Assembly (NCBI RefSeq): GCF_000259195.1
Contig: NZ_AJJP01000167.1
Span: 1 to 64,000 of the forward strand
Length of the DNA stretch: 64,000 nucleotides
From: Pseudomonas donghuensis
GTDB taxonomy: Bacteria > Pseudomonadota > Gammaproteobacteria > Pseudomonadales > Pseudomonadaceae
Reading direction: 5' to 3'
Positions within the stretch are counted from its first letter, which is position 1. Each line of letters begins with the position of its first letter. The position numbers and the translations under genes are program-made. The notes beneath the pieces are model-generated. The model was given only the letters and a program-made list of their open reading frames with translations, had not been told where the DNA came from and ran no database searches. Of this stretch, positions 9,563-20,486 are shown in pieces.

Positions 9563-11675
<2,113 letters not shown>

Positions 11676-11693
11676 GACAGCGGCCAAACAGGT

Positions 11694-12476
11694 TCAAAGG
11701 TACCAGTTTACCGCACTCAGGTAGCGGCCGATCAGGGCAATGCCGCTGGCCAGCACCAGCCAGGTGACCAGGCGTACGAAGGTGTCGCGCGACATGTTCA
11801 GGGTCAGGCGCCGGCCCAGGTACACCCCGAACGCCATCATCGGCAACAAGCACAGCGCCAGCAGCAACAGCGGCCGGTCGGCATACACACCGGCAATCAG
11901 GAACAGGCTCAGGCGCACCACCGTGCTGCAACTGATCAACGCGCTCTGGGTTGCCTGCGCCTGTTCCTTGGAAGGCAGGCGGGCATTGAGGTAAAGGGCG
12001 TATAGAAAGCCACCGCTGCCGAACAAGGCACCGAACAGGCCGCCTGCCGTCCCCATCGGCACCGACCAGGCGGCAGACAACTGCGCCGGCTTGACCTTCA
12101 CCGCCAGGCTGTACAGGGCATAGGCGCTGATGAACAAACCCATCAGCAACAGCAACAGGTCGGACTTGAGGTTGAGCAAAAACACCACGCCCAGGGTGCA
12201 GCCCAACGCCATGCACGGCAGCAGGCGCATCAGTTCCGGGCGCGCCACCGCTTTGCGCGCCGGCAGCCAGTTACCGAAGGCGGCGACAAAGTCCAGCAAC
12301 ACCAGCAAAGGGATGATCCGCGACAGCGGCATGAAGTTGATCAGCACGGGGCCGGCCACCAACGCGGTGCCGAAACCGGCGATGCCGAAGACGACATAGG
12401 CTGCGGCCACGCCGAGCAGGATCGGCAGCCAGTCGAGGGAGGTAAAGGGCAATTGGGCAAACAGGGTCGGGATCAT
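11694..12476 (-). CDS. TauE/SafE (DUF81) family membrane permease
   Basis: A polytopic inner-membrane protein of about 260 residues with some eight hydrophobic segments, a Gly-rich first helix (VVFGIAGFGTALVAGP) and the half-repeat counterpart (GTAGGLFGALFGSGGFLYALYL). Family members move sulfite, sulfonate or other organic anions; the substrate here is unknown. The start at 12476 is the most likely; an ATG at 12488 is an alternative. It is divergent from a LysR regulator, which probably controls it. Confidence 0.82.
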   Translation of the reverse strand: MIPTLFAQLPFTSLDWLPILLGVAAAYVVFGIAGFGTALVAGPVLINFMPLSRIIPLLVLLDFVAAFGNWLPARKAVARPELMRLLPCMALGCTLGVVFLLNLKSDLLLLLMGLFISAYALYSLAVKVKPAQLSAAWSVPMGTAGGLFGALFGSGGFLYALYLNARLPSKEQAQATQSALISCSTVVRLSLFLIAGVYADRPLLLLALCLLPMMAFGVYLGRRLTLNMSRDTFVRLVTWLVLASGIALIGRYLSAVNWYL

Positions 12477-12578
12477 GGCGGCTTTCATCAGAGGAGGTCG
12501 GGAAACTTTAGCCAGAGGCAAGCCATGCCGACTAATATGCAATTACCTGATCAGCCATCTTGAAACGGCATAGCACCA

Positions 12579-13460
12579 ATGATTTCTACCCGTCAGTTGC
12601 GTTACTTCGTCGAAATCGCCGAAAGCGGTAGCTTCAGCGCTGCGGCCGAACGCCTGTTCATCGCCCAGTCGGCCCTGAGCCGGCAGGTCAAGGAGCTGGA
12701 ATCGCAGCTCGACACCCTGCTGTTCGAGCGCACCCCCCGCCAGCCGCGCCTCACCGCAGCGGGCCAGGCCTTTTTGCCCAGGGCGCGGACCTTGCTGGTG
12801 GACCTGGAAAAAGCCGAACGCCTGGCCCGTGAGGTTGGCCAGGGCGTGCGTGGCAGCCTGCGCCTCAACCATTCCAGCACCGTACCATTGACCGGGCAGT
12901 TGCTGGCACGGCTCAGCGGCTATCTGCACGACAACCCGGGCGTGTCCATGGAAATCGCCCAACAGTCGTCCGAGGCGCAGTTGGTGGAATTGGCTGAAGG
13001 TCGCCTGGAAGTCGGCCTGCTGCGCTTGCCGGTCCTGCGTCAACATGAAGGCCTGTGCGTGCAACCGCTGTTCGAAGAGCCGTTGCTGCTGGCGGTCGCC
13101 GAGGATCATCCATTGGCGCGGGAAACCAGCGTGCGCCTGGCGCAGTTGCGTGAGCAGGCGTTTATTTCCATCCCCCATCGCCAGCGTGGCGGCCTGAGTT
13201 ACCTGTCAGCCGAACTGTGCATGCGTGAAGGGTTCTTTCCCAGGGCGGCGCGGGTGGTATCGCGCAAGACCACCCAGTTGCAGTTGATCCAGGCAGGCTT
13301 TGGGGTGGCCTTGCTGCCGCAATGCATGGCGCAGATTGCCCCGCCTTCGCTGCGCTTCATTGCGCTGGCTGATGAGGGTTGCCGCAGCACGGTGGCGATG
13401 GCCTATCGGCGCGATGCAGGGGCTTTGGTTGAGCAGTTTGTGAGTCATATTCAAGGCTAA
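12579..13460 (+). CDS. LysR-family transcriptional regulator
   Basis: A 293-residue LysR regulator: N-terminal winged HTH (about residues 1-60; MISTRQLRYFVEIAESGSF, AAERLFIAQSALSRQVKELE) and a substrate-binding effector domain (about 90-293). The divergent position with a 102-base gap to the TauE/SafE permease gene suggests it regulates that gene, as is common for LysR pairs. Effector unknown. Confidence 0.9.
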   Translation: MISTRQLRYFVEIAESGSFSAAAERLFIAQSALSRQVKELESQLDTLLFERTPRQPRLTAAGQAFLPRARTLLVDLEKAERLAREVGQGVRGSLRLNHSSTVPLTGQLLARLSGYLHDNPGVSMEIAQQSSEAQLVELAEGRLEVGLLRLPVLRQHEGLCVQPLFEEPLLLAVAEDHPLARETSVRLAQLREQAFISIPHRQRGGLSYLSAELCMREGFFPRAARVVSRKTTQLQLIQAGFGVALLPQCMAQIAPPSLRFIALADEGCRSTVAMAYRRDAGALVEQFVSHIQG

Positions 13461-13468
13461 GGGCCCCA

Positions 13469-13488
13469 ATCGCTGGCAAGCCAGCGAT
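13469..13488. repeat. Single REP core hairpin downstream of the LysR gene
   Basis: ATCGCTGG-CAAG-CCAGCGAT forms an 8-bp stem with a CAAG loop. It is the core of the local REP family without the CTCCCACA arm. It may stabilise or end the LysR transcript. Confidence 0.6.
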
Positions 13489-13545
13489 GCAGACACCACT
13501 GCCCCCACTGACACCCCCAAGCCACAATCCTTTATGATGCAGCCC

Positions 13546-14925
13546 ATGATCAAAGACCCCTTCGAAAGACTCGGCCTGGACCGCGAAGTCCTGACCGTCA
13601 GCCAACTCAACGGCCGCGCCCGGGTGCTGCTGGAAGACGTGTTCCGCAATGTCTGGGTCGAAGGCGAGATTTCCAACCTCGCCCGCCCGGCCTCCGGTCA
13701 TGTCTACTTCACCCTCAAGGACAGCGGCGCCCAGGTGCGCTGCGCACTGTTCCGCCAGAACGCCGCTCGGGTCCGCCAGGCCCTGCGCGACGGCCTGGCG
13801 GTCAAGGTGCGCGGCAAGGTCTCGCTGTTCGAAGGCCGTGGCGACTACCAACTGATCCTCGACACCGTCGAGCCGGCCGGCGACGGTGCCCTGCGCCTGG
13901 CCTTCGAAGCGCTGAAGGAAAAGCTCGGTGGCGAAGGCCTGTTCAGTGCTGAAAACAAGCTCGCCCTGCCCGCTCACCCGCAGCGCATCGGCATCGTCAG
14001 CTCGCCCACCGGCGCGGTGATCCGCGACATCATCAGCGTGTTCCGACGCCGTGCGCCGCAAGTTGAGCTGACCCTGATCCCCACCGCCGTGCAGGGCCGC
14101 GAAGCCATCAGCCAGATCGTCCGCGCCCTGCAATTGGCCGACAGCCGCGGCTTCGACGCACTGATCCTGGCCCGCGGCGGCGGCTCGCTGGAAGACCTCT
14201 GGTGCTTCAACGAAGAGGCCGTGGCCCGCGCCATCGCCGCCTGCAAGACCCCCATCGTCAGCGCTGTCGGGCATGAAACCGATGTCTCGATCAGTGACTT
14301 CGTCGCCGACGTCCGCGCCCCGACGCCGTCTGCCGCCGCCGAGCTGCTGGCGCCGGACAGCAGCGACCTGCAACGGCGCATCGACAGCCTCAAGCGCCGC
14401 CTGCTGCTACGCATCCAGAGCCGCCTGCTGCACGAGCGCCTGCGCCTGGACAGCCTGACCCGGCGCCTGCGTCATCCGGGCGAACGCCTGCGCCAGCAGG
14501 CCCAGCGCCTGGACGATCTGGACATGCGCCTGCGCCGCGCCTTCGCGCAGCGCCTGAACCAGCGTCGCGAGCACCTCGCGCGCCTGGACACACGCCTGGC
14601 CGCGCAACACCCCGGGCGCACCCTGGCCCTGCTCAAGCAGCGTCTGGACAGCCTCGCCGAACGCCTGCCGCGGGCCATGCGCGAGACGCTCAAGGATCGT
14701 CGCCAACGCCTGCAAGCGCAGGCCCAGACCCTGCACGTGGTCAGTCCCCTGGCGACCCTGGGCCGTGGCTACAGCATCCTGCTCGATGAGCGTGGCCAGG
14801 CCATCCGCACTGCCACCCAGACCCACAATGGCCAGCGCCTGACCGCCCGCCTGGGCGAAGGCGAACTGCAGGTGCGGGTCGAAGACAACCACCTGACTCC
14901 GGTCACGCTCTCTTTACTGGACTGA
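13546..14925 (+). CDS. xseA: Exodeoxyribonuclease VII large subunit
   Basis: Catalytic subunit of ExoVII, which degrades single-stranded DNA to short oligonucleotides in repair and recombination. The 459-residue length is normal. The N-terminal OB fold (VWVEGEISNLARPASGHVYFTLKD, here split by its natural strands) precedes the catalytic core (ILARGGGSLEDLWCFNEE, SAVGHETDVSISDFVADVRAPTPSAAAE pattern) and a long Arg/Leu-rich coiled coil at about 280-400. The start MIKDPFERLG (13546) fits the family better than the ATGs at 13534 and 13537. Confidence 0.95.
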   Translation: MIKDPFERLGLDREVLTVSQLNGRARVLLEDVFRNVWVEGEISNLARPASGHVYFTLKDSGAQVRCALFRQNAARVRQALRDGLAVKVRGKVSLFEGRGDYQLILDTVEPAGDGALRLAFEALKEKLGGEGLFSAENKLALPAHPQRIGIVSSPTGAVIRDIISVFRRRAPQVELTLIPTAVQGREAISQIVRALQLADSRGFDALILARGGGSLEDLWCFNEEAVARAIAACKTPIVSAVGHETDVSISDFVADVRAPTPSAAAELLAPDSSDLQRRIDSLKRRLLLRIQSRLLHERLRLDSLTRRLRHPGERLRQQAQRLDDLDMRLRRAFAQRLNQRREHLARLDTRLAAQHPGRTLALLKQRLDSLAERLPRAMRETLKDRRQRLQAQAQTLHVVSPLATLGRGYSILLDERGQAIRTATQTHNGQRLTARLGEGELQVRVEDNHLTPVTLSLLD

Positions 14926-14928
14926 ATC

Positions 14929-15753
14929 ATGCGCCGTCTGTTTGCCCCACTGTTACTGCTATGCCTGATGTTCGCCAGCAATGCCCAGGCCAGCTACATC
15001 ACCCGCCAACTGAACAAGCCGGTACCCGGCGGCGTCGCCGTGATCGATCTGGGCCCGGCCGCCACGGCACCCAGCGCCCGCTTCGATGGCAAGCCGGTGC
15101 TGGTGGTCAGGGAACAGGACACCTGGCTGGCCATCGTCGGCCTGCCGCTGACGCAAAAGCCCGGCACTGCACAGCTCACCCTGGGCAGCCGCACCCTTAG
15201 CTTCACCGTGGGCAGCAAGAAGTACCCGGAGCAGCGCATCACCCTGAAGAACAAACGCCAGGTCAATCCCGACCCGGCCGACCTCAAGCGCATCGATGCC
15301 GAGCTTGCCGAGCAGATCAAGGCCTATCGCAGCTTCAGCCCCACCCTGCCGAGCAACCTGATCCTCGACAAACCAGTCAATGGCCCGCTGTCGAGCAAGT
15401 TCGGCGTGCGCCGCTTCTTCAATGGTGAGGAGCGCAACCCGCACGCCGGCCTGGACTTCGCCGTACCCGCCGGCACGCCGATCAAGACTCCGGCCAACGG
15501 CAAGGTGATCCTGATCGGCAACTACTTCTTCAACGGCAACACGGTGTTCGTCGACCATGGCCAGGGCTTCATCAGCATGTTCTGCCACATGTCCAGGATC
15601 GACGTGAAGCCCGGCCAGCAGCTCAGCCGCGGCGCCGTGGTTGGCCGCGTCGGCGCGACCGGCCGCGCCACCGGTCCGCACATGCACTGGAACGTCAGCC
15701 TCAACGATGCGCGGGTCGATCCGGCGATCTTCATCGGTGCCTTCCAGCCCTGA
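14929..15753 (+). CDS. Exported M23-family metallopeptidase (LytM-type)
   Basis: A 274-residue exported protein, probably a peptidoglycan endopeptidase. Sec signal peptide (MRRLFAPLLLLCLMFASNAQA), an N-terminal all-beta region, then an M23 domain with zinc ligands HAGLD (about residue 171) and GPHMHW (about 248), plus GATGRAT. The catalytic residues are intact, so it is likely active rather than an EnvC-type activator. It starts 3 bases after the xseA stop, so the two are co-transcribed. Followed by a strong terminator. Confidence 0.9.
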   Translation: MRRLFAPLLLLCLMFASNAQASYITRQLNKPVPGGVAVIDLGPAATAPSARFDGKPVLVVREQDTWLAIVGLPLTQKPGTAQLTLGSRTLSFTVGSKKYPEQRITLKNKRQVNPDPADLKRIDAELAEQIKAYRSFSPTLPSNLILDKPVNGPLSSKFGVRRFFNGEERNPHAGLDFAVPAGTPIKTPANGKVILIGNYFFNGNTVFVDHGQGFISMFCHMSRIDVKPGQQLSRGAVVGRVGATGRATGPHMHWNVSLNDARVDPAIFIGAFQP

Positions 15754-15773
15754 CGCCTGGTTTGCGCCATTCA

Positions 15774-15802
15774 AAAAGACCGCGCAACTGGCGCGGTCTT
15801 TT
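15774..15802 (+). terminator. Rho-independent terminator of xseA-M23 peptidase
   Basis: AAAAGACCGCGC and GCGCGGTCTTTT pair around the loop AACTG, a 12-bp stem ending in a T-run. Confidence 0.9.
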
Positions 15803-16064
15803 CATAAATTACCCGCCATAAAATCTCGACAATCTGCATTTTTTAAGCATTTCTCTCAATCTTTTTGCAAGGCTTGCCATCTTTAACCCCACTGGTTAGG
15901 GTTGAAGCCATGAAAACCTTTCAGACCCTCATCCTGCTTCGTCAACACCGCAGCCTCTGCCTGGTCAGTGCACGACTACCAAGCTGAATCGCGTCGCCTC
16001 GCCTTTTCATCTCGTTTTCGTTCGGCGGGCCCCTTTCAAGGCCGCACATTCAAGGATTGCCTTC
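15803..16064 (+). promoter_or_regulatory. leuA upstream region
   Basis: The stretch after the M23-peptidase terminator is AT-rich up to about 15890, where the promoter probably lies. It then carries the leader ORF and a GC-rich segment (about 15988-16045) with a bulged GCCTCGCC/GGCGGGC pairing. AAGGA precedes the leuA ATG. No attenuator terminator was identified by eye. Confidence 0.4.
15910..15987 (+). CDS. Candidate leucine-rich leader peptide of leuA
   Basis: A 25-codon ORF ([20 protein letters not shown], then ARLPS, stop) with six Leu codons plus Ile and Val, ending 77 bases before leuA. A Leu-rich leader before leuA is the classical sign of leucine-responsive attenuation. The RBS is weak (GGGTTGAAGCC). 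No clean GC hairpin with a T-run lies between it and leuA, so control might act through translation of leuA or Rho rather than an intrinsic terminator. The call rests on position and composition only. Confidence 0.55.
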   Translation: MKTFQTLILLRQHRSLCLVSARLPS

Positions 16065-17738
16065 ATGACCATGCTCAAAGACCCTTCGAAAAAATACAGC
16101 GCCTTCGCGACCGTCAACTTGCCGGACCGCACCTGGCCTTCGAAGACCATCACCCAGGCGCCGATCTGGTGCAGCTCGGACCTGCGTGATGGCAACCAGT
16201 CGTTGATCGAACCGATGGATGCGGTGAAGAAGCTGCGCTTCTGGAAGACCTTGGTCAGCGTTGGCGTCAAGGAAATCGAAGCCTCGTTCCCGTCCGCGTC
16301 GCAAACCGATTTCGACTTCGTGCGTACCCTGATTGAAGATGGCCACATTCCGGACGACACCACCATCCAGGTGCTGACCCAGGCCCGTGAAGACCTGATC
16401 GCGCGCACCTTCGAATCCCTGCGCGGGGCGAAAAAGGCCATCGTTCACCTGTACAACGCCACCAGCCCGTCGTTCCGCCGCATTGTCTTCAACCAGGACA
16501 AGCAAGGCGTGAAAGACATCGCGGTGAACGCGGCAAAATTGTTCGTCAAATACGCCGCCCAGCAGCCGGAAACCCAGTGGACCTTCCAGTACTCGCCGGA
16601 GACGTTCAGCGCCACCGAGCTTGAGTTCGCCAAGGAAGTCTGCGACGCAGTGATCGAGGTGTGGAACCCGACCCCTGAGCACAAGATCATCCTCAACCTG
16701 CCGGCTACCGTCGAAGTCTCGACGCCGAATATCTATGCCGACCAGATCGAATGGTTCGGCCGCAACGTCAACCGCCGCGACAGCGTGATCATCAGCCTGC
16801 ACACCCACAACGACCGTGGCACTGGCGTAGCCGCCACCGAGCTGGGCCTGATGGCTGGCGCCGACCGTGTCGAAGGCTGCCTGTTCGGCAACGGCGAGCG
16901 CACCGGCAACGTCGACCTGGTGACCCTGGCGTTGAACCTCTACACCCAGGGCATCGACCCTGAGCTGGATTTCTCCGACATCGACGGCGTGCGCAAGGTG
17001 GTCGAGGAGTGCAACCAGATCCCCGTGCACCCACGTCATCCGTACGTCGGTGACCTGGTGCACACCGCGTTCTCCGGCTCGCACCAGGACGCCATCCGCA
17101 AAGGCTTCACCCAGCAGAAAGAAGACGCCAAGTGGGAAGTGCCGTACCTGCCGATCGACCCGGCTGACATCGGCCGCAGCTACGAAGCTGTGATTCGCGT
17201 CAACAGCCAGTCGGGCAAGGGCGGCATCACCTACCTGCTCGAACAGGAATACGGCATCAGCCTGCCACGGCGCATGCAGATCGAGTTCAGCCAGGTGGTG
17301 CAGGGCGAAACCGACCGCCTGGGCCTGGAAATGACCGCCCAGCAGATCCACTCGCTGTTGCACCGCGAGTACCTGCAGGCCAACTCGCCATACGCCCTGG
17401 TCAGCCATCGCCTGCAGGAAGAGAACGGCCACAGCGCGGTGGAGGTGGAAGTCGCCGCAGAGGGCGAAACCACCCTGCACTGGCGCGGCAAGGGCAACGG
17501 CGCCCTCGAAGCCCTGGTGGCCGGCTTGCCGATCGCCGTGGAAATCATGGACTACAACGAGCACGCCATTGGTGCCGGCACCAACGCCAAGGCGGCGGCC
17601 TACATCGAACTGCGCGTCGCTGGTGGCCGCCCAGTGCACGGCGTGGGTATCGATGAAAACATCACCACGGCCAGCTTCAAGGCACTGTTCAGTGCCCTGA
17701 ACCGCTCGCTGAGCCAACAAGCAGCCAAGGCCGCCTGA
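16065..17738 (+). CDS. leuA: 2-isopropylmalate synthase
   Basis: Condenses acetyl-CoA with 2-oxoisovalerate, the first committed step of leucine synthesis. At 557 residues it is the long LeuA2 type. The HMGL-like TIM barrel shows the metal and catalytic motifs DLRDGNQ (about residue 45) and [10 protein letters not shown]; the C-terminal regulatory LeuA domain ends with [20 protein letters not shown]. Upstream leader and downstream terminator mark it as a single-gene unit. Confidence 0.97.
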   Translation: MTMLKDPSKKYSAFATVNLPDRTWPSKTITQAPIWCSSDLRDGNQSLIEPMDAVKKLRFWKTLVSVGVKEIEASFPSASQTDFDFVRTLIEDGHIPDDTTIQVLTQAREDLIARTFESLRGAKKAIVHLYNATSPSFRRIVFNQDKQGVKDIAVNAAKLFVKYAAQQPETQWTFQYSPETFSATELEFAKEVCDAVIEVWNPTPEHKIILNLPATVEVSTPNIYADQIEWFGRNVNRRDSVIISLHTHNDRGTGVAATELGLMAGADRVEGCLFGNGERTGNVDLVTLALNLYTQGIDPELDFSDIDGVRKVVEECNQIPVHPRHPYVGDLVHTAFSGSHQDAIRKGFTQQKEDAKWEVPYLPIDPADIGRSYEAVIRVNSQSGKGGITYLLEQEYGISLPRRMQIEFSQVVQGETDRLGLEMTAQQIHSLLHREYLQANSPYALVSHRLQEENGHSAVEVEVAAEGETTLHWRGKGNGALEALVAGLPIAVEIMDYNEHAIGAGTNAKAAAYIELRVAGGRPVHGVGIDENITTASFKALFSALNRSLSQQAAKAA

Positions 17739-17767
17739 GCCACAGCCTGAGCTGTACGCTGCAACTG

Positions 17768-17799
17768 AAGTGCCCGCCTCCTTCCCGAGGCGGGCACTT
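17768..17799 (+). terminator. leuA terminator
   Basis: AAGTGCCCGCCTC and GAGGCGGGCACTT pair around CTTCCC, a 13-bp stem followed by TCGTTT. Confidence 0.88.
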
Positions 17800-17820
17800 T
17801 CGTTTGCGCCTGTGAAAATC

Positions 17821-17853
17821 GTCGGTCAGCTTACCGACAAGCCCCGGTATACT
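17821..17853 (+). promoter_or_regulatory. Promoter candidate of the coiled-coil operon, with dyad
   Basis: A TATACT -10-like box (17848-17853) lies about 50 bases before the first gene. A perfect 6-bp dyad GTCGGT-CAGCTT-ACCGAC (17821-17838) covers the -35 region, where no good consensus hexamer exists. This suggests activator or repressor control. Confidence 0.35.
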
Positions 17854-17903
17854 CCCCTCCTCGCTTTACCTTGCGCTGCGCGCACATCATGAAAGGACAC
17901 TCG

Positions 17904-19043
17904 ATGAGCAACTACCTCGAGCGGGCACTGAGCGGCCTGCGCACCATCGGCATCAACCTCGTTCGCCCCGTTCAGGACGCGCCTGTCCTGGTGTTGCTGG
18001 ACCGCGTTGCACAATACGACACCACCAAGGTCACCTCCATCGCCACGGTTCTGCAGCAGTCCACCGCCTTCAACGGCATGGTTCGCGAGCAGATCGAGGG
18101 CATGGACATCTCCACCCGCTTCATGGACATCACCCAGAGCTTCACCTCGATCCGTGAAGACGCTGCCGCCATGGCCGGCTGGATGGACGACGGGCGCCTG
18201 GACAGCATGGAAAAACTCAAGCTGGCCTGGATGAACATGCGCCGCGGCTCGATCCCCAGCCGCTTCAACGACATTCGCGACAACTACCTGCAGGTGTGCA
18301 AGTCGGCCAACGACCAGATCAGCCGCGAGACGGTGATCCTCGAATCCTATATGGACTTTCGCATGGCCATGAAAGCCGCCGAGGTCGAAGCCCAGCAGGT
18401 GCTGGCCATTGCCGGCCAGGCCCTGGAACAGCGCACCGCCGAACTGAATGAGGCCAACCAGCAGGTCGCCGCCGCCGAATCGGCCGAGCCGGCCCAACGC
18501 GCGGCCCTGGAACTGCGCCGCGACGAAGCCGTGCGCGCCCTGCAGGATGAAGACAAGCGCTACCAGATCGTCAAGGACATCGCCGATGACCTCAAGGTCG
18601 GCTACAACACTGCCGAGATGGTCTTCGCCCGGATCAACCAGGTGCACGTGATCAAGGAGCGCCAGTACCAGCGCATGGTCTCGTTCTTCTCGACCAACGA
18701 AGTGGTACTCACCGGCCTGGCCGTGTCGTTCACCGCCAACAGCGGCCTGGCCGAGGCCACCCATACCCTCAACGCCACCACTGACGGTATCAGCAAGGGC
18801 CTCGAAGCCCTGGGCAGCACCGGCAACCAGCAGCTTGAAGCCGCGGTCAAGGCCAGCTACGGCTCGACCATCAAGGTCGATTCGGTGCGCGCCCTGGCCG
18901 ATGCCACGCTGTCGTTCCAGACCGACATGAACAGCCTCACCGAAACCTACCGGGCAGAATCGAGCAACGCTTCGCGCGACATCGCCGCCGCGGTCGAGGA
19001 TGCCAAACGTAAATTCGCCGCGCTGCTCAGCAAGGCGGCCTGA
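17904..19043 (+). CDS. Coiled-coil protein, TelA-like (operon gene 1)
   Basis: A 379-residue alpha-helical protein without signal peptide or TM segment. The C-terminal half (ERQYQRMVSFFSTNEVVL, ATHTLNATTDGISKGLEAL) has the heptad spacing and Thr/Ala-rich helices seen in TelA/KlaA toxic-anion-resistance proteins, but the similarity is by eye and partial. A charged coiled coil runs at about 150-240. The ATG at 17904 follows AAAGGA; an upstream in-frame extension is rejected. Its TGA overlaps the next ATG (TGATG). Relatives are often labelled 'cell surface protein', which nothing here supports. Function unknown. Confidence 0.55.
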   Translation: MSNYLERALSGLRTIGINLVRPVQDAPVLVLLDRVAQYDTTKVTSIATVLQQSTAFNGMVREQIEGMDISTRFMDITQSFTSIREDAAAMAGWMDDGRLDSMEKLKLAWMNMRRGSIPSRFNDIRDNYLQVCKSANDQISRETVILESYMDFRMAMKAAEVEAQQVLAIAGQALEQRTAELNEANQQVAAAESAEPAQRAALELRRDEAVRALQDEDKRYQIVKDIADDLKVGYNTAEMVFARINQVHVIKERQYQRMVSFFSTNEVVLTGLAVSFTANSGLAEATHTLNATTDGISKGLEALGSTGNQQLEAAVKASYGSTIKVDSVRALADATLSFQTDMNSLTETYRAESSNASRDIAAAVEDAKRKFAALLSKAA

Positions 19044-20482
19044 TGAGTAGCATTCCACTCTCCGAACAGCTCGGAGCGATGGCGTTCGTCGACGAATTGC
19101 GCCACCAGCAGATGCAGCTCCAGGAACACCTGAACCTGCCCAAGCGCCGCGCCGAAGTCGCGGCGCGTATTCGTGACTACTACCAGAGCCACAACATCGC
19201 CTTCGACGAGGCGCTGATCGACCAGGGCGTGCGCGAGTTCTTCGCCCGTCGGCTGATGTTCGAAGCCCCGCCGCTGAGTGGGTGGCAAAGGCTGCTGAGC
19301 AAGGCATCAATGGCGCGCAGCCAGCTCTACAAGCTGTTTCTGGCGCTCATTGCCGCGGCGCTGATCACCCAGTGCACACGCATCGCCCATGACACCGGCG
19401 TGACGGTGGAAGTCCAGAACAGTGCCCGTGAGCTGCTTCGTCGTGATCAAGACCTGCGCAGCAACATCCAGCAGCAGCACGAGAAGCTTGAGCAATTGCA
19501 GCAAAAGGCTGTGGCACAGCCCGATGCCGCTGTCAGCCGCCTGCTCGAGTACGTCCGGCAAACCTTGCCGCCACTGGATCAGAGCTTTGCCAGCGATGTG
19601 CCGGATTTCATCCACAAGACCAACCGCGACAGCGTCAAGGCGCTGGTCGAGCAGCGTGAGGCGCAGCTCGAGCAGGCCCGCGACAACCTGTACGAGAGCC
19701 GGTACGCCTTAGCCACGGTCGAGGGCATCTACAAACAGCGCGATGAGCTGGCCAGCCTGTTGGCCACACCGACCTACCTGGAAGGCATCAAGCGGTTTGC
19801 CAAGCTCAAGGAGCTTGCCAGCTTGGCCGACCAGCAACTGCTGCAGGTCAAGGACGATAAAACGCTGAAAACAGCCACCCGGCAGGTCAACGAACTGGCT
19901 GAGCAGATCCTTTATACCAGCAGCTTGCTGGAGCAGTTCACCCTGCGCGAGCAACTGCTGCAGCGCTTCAAGGCGATGCCCCTGGCCGCTGGCGATCGTG
20001 CGCAACTGCAAGCGCTGTTCGCGCAAGCCAGCAACAGCCTGGACACCCAGGACACCTTCCAGGCCCAAGGTCAGCTTAAGCATCTTGAGCAGATGCTCGA
20101 CTTCGCGGCCGTTGCGCTGACGATCCAGGTCGTGGACCGCACCGGGATCAAGTCCGGGGTCGAGCGTTGCTACGACGCCGCCGGTTGCAACCGCGGCGAG
20201 GCCACCGACAAAGGCAAGAGCTGGTTCCTGGTGGTCGAGGCCACCGACCCGGCTGGCATCAGCGCCAATGTCCCGGTCACCAGCTCTGAAACCGGCAAAC
20301 AACGCTGGACCCGCTTGTTCGGCGTGCGCGTCAGCCAGGCCGAATACCTCAAGGTCAAGCAGGACAAGCTCGACGACGGCCATGTCGATGAGCGCATGAT
20401 GGGCAGCAAGGCTGCCAATTCGCTGACCCTGCGCTTCAACCAGCGCACCACAAGCAACCCTGACATGATCCTGGACTGGTGA
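19043..20482 (+). CDS. Single-TM coiled-coil protein, DUF6384-like (operon gene 2)
   Basis: A 479-residue protein with a soluble N-terminal segment (PLSEQLGAMAFVDELRHQQM), one TM helix at about residues 92-112 (YKLFLALIAAALITQ), a long coiled coil (about 125-350) and a C-terminal beta-rich domain (about 360-479) with a Cys pair in ERCYDAAGCNRGE. It probably anchors in the inner membrane with the long part outside. It resembles Pseudomonas proteins labelled DUF6384 (from memory). The start overlaps the stop of gene 1 and the stop is 4 bases before gene 3. Function unknown. Confidence 0.6.
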   Translation: MSSIPLSEQLGAMAFVDELRHQQMQLQEHLNLPKRRAEVAARIRDYYQSHNIAFDEALIDQGVREFFARRLMFEAPPLSGWQRLLSKASMARSQLYKLFLALIAAALITQCTRIAHDTGVTVEVQNSARELLRRDQDLRSNIQQQHEKLEQLQQKAVAQPDAAVSRLLEYVRQTLPPLDQSFASDVPDFIHKTNRDSVKALVEQREAQLEQARDNLYESRYALATVEGIYKQRDELASLLATPTYLEGIKRFAKLKELASLADQQLLQVKDDKTLKTATRQVNELAEQILYTSSLLEQFTLREQLLQRFKAMPLAAGDRAQLQALFAQASNSLDTQDTFQAQGQLKHLEQMLDFAAVALTIQVVDRTGIKSGVERCYDAAGCNRGEATDKGKSWFLVVEATDPAGISANVPVTSSETGKQRWTRLFGVRVSQAEYLKVKQDKLDDGHVDERMMGSKAANSLTLRFNQRTTSNPDMILDW

Positions 20483-20486
20483 ACAC

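Noticed and set aside
15988..16045. Attenuator terminator before leuA
   Set aside because: The GC-rich pairing is bulged and not followed by a T-run, so an intrinsic terminator could not be supported.
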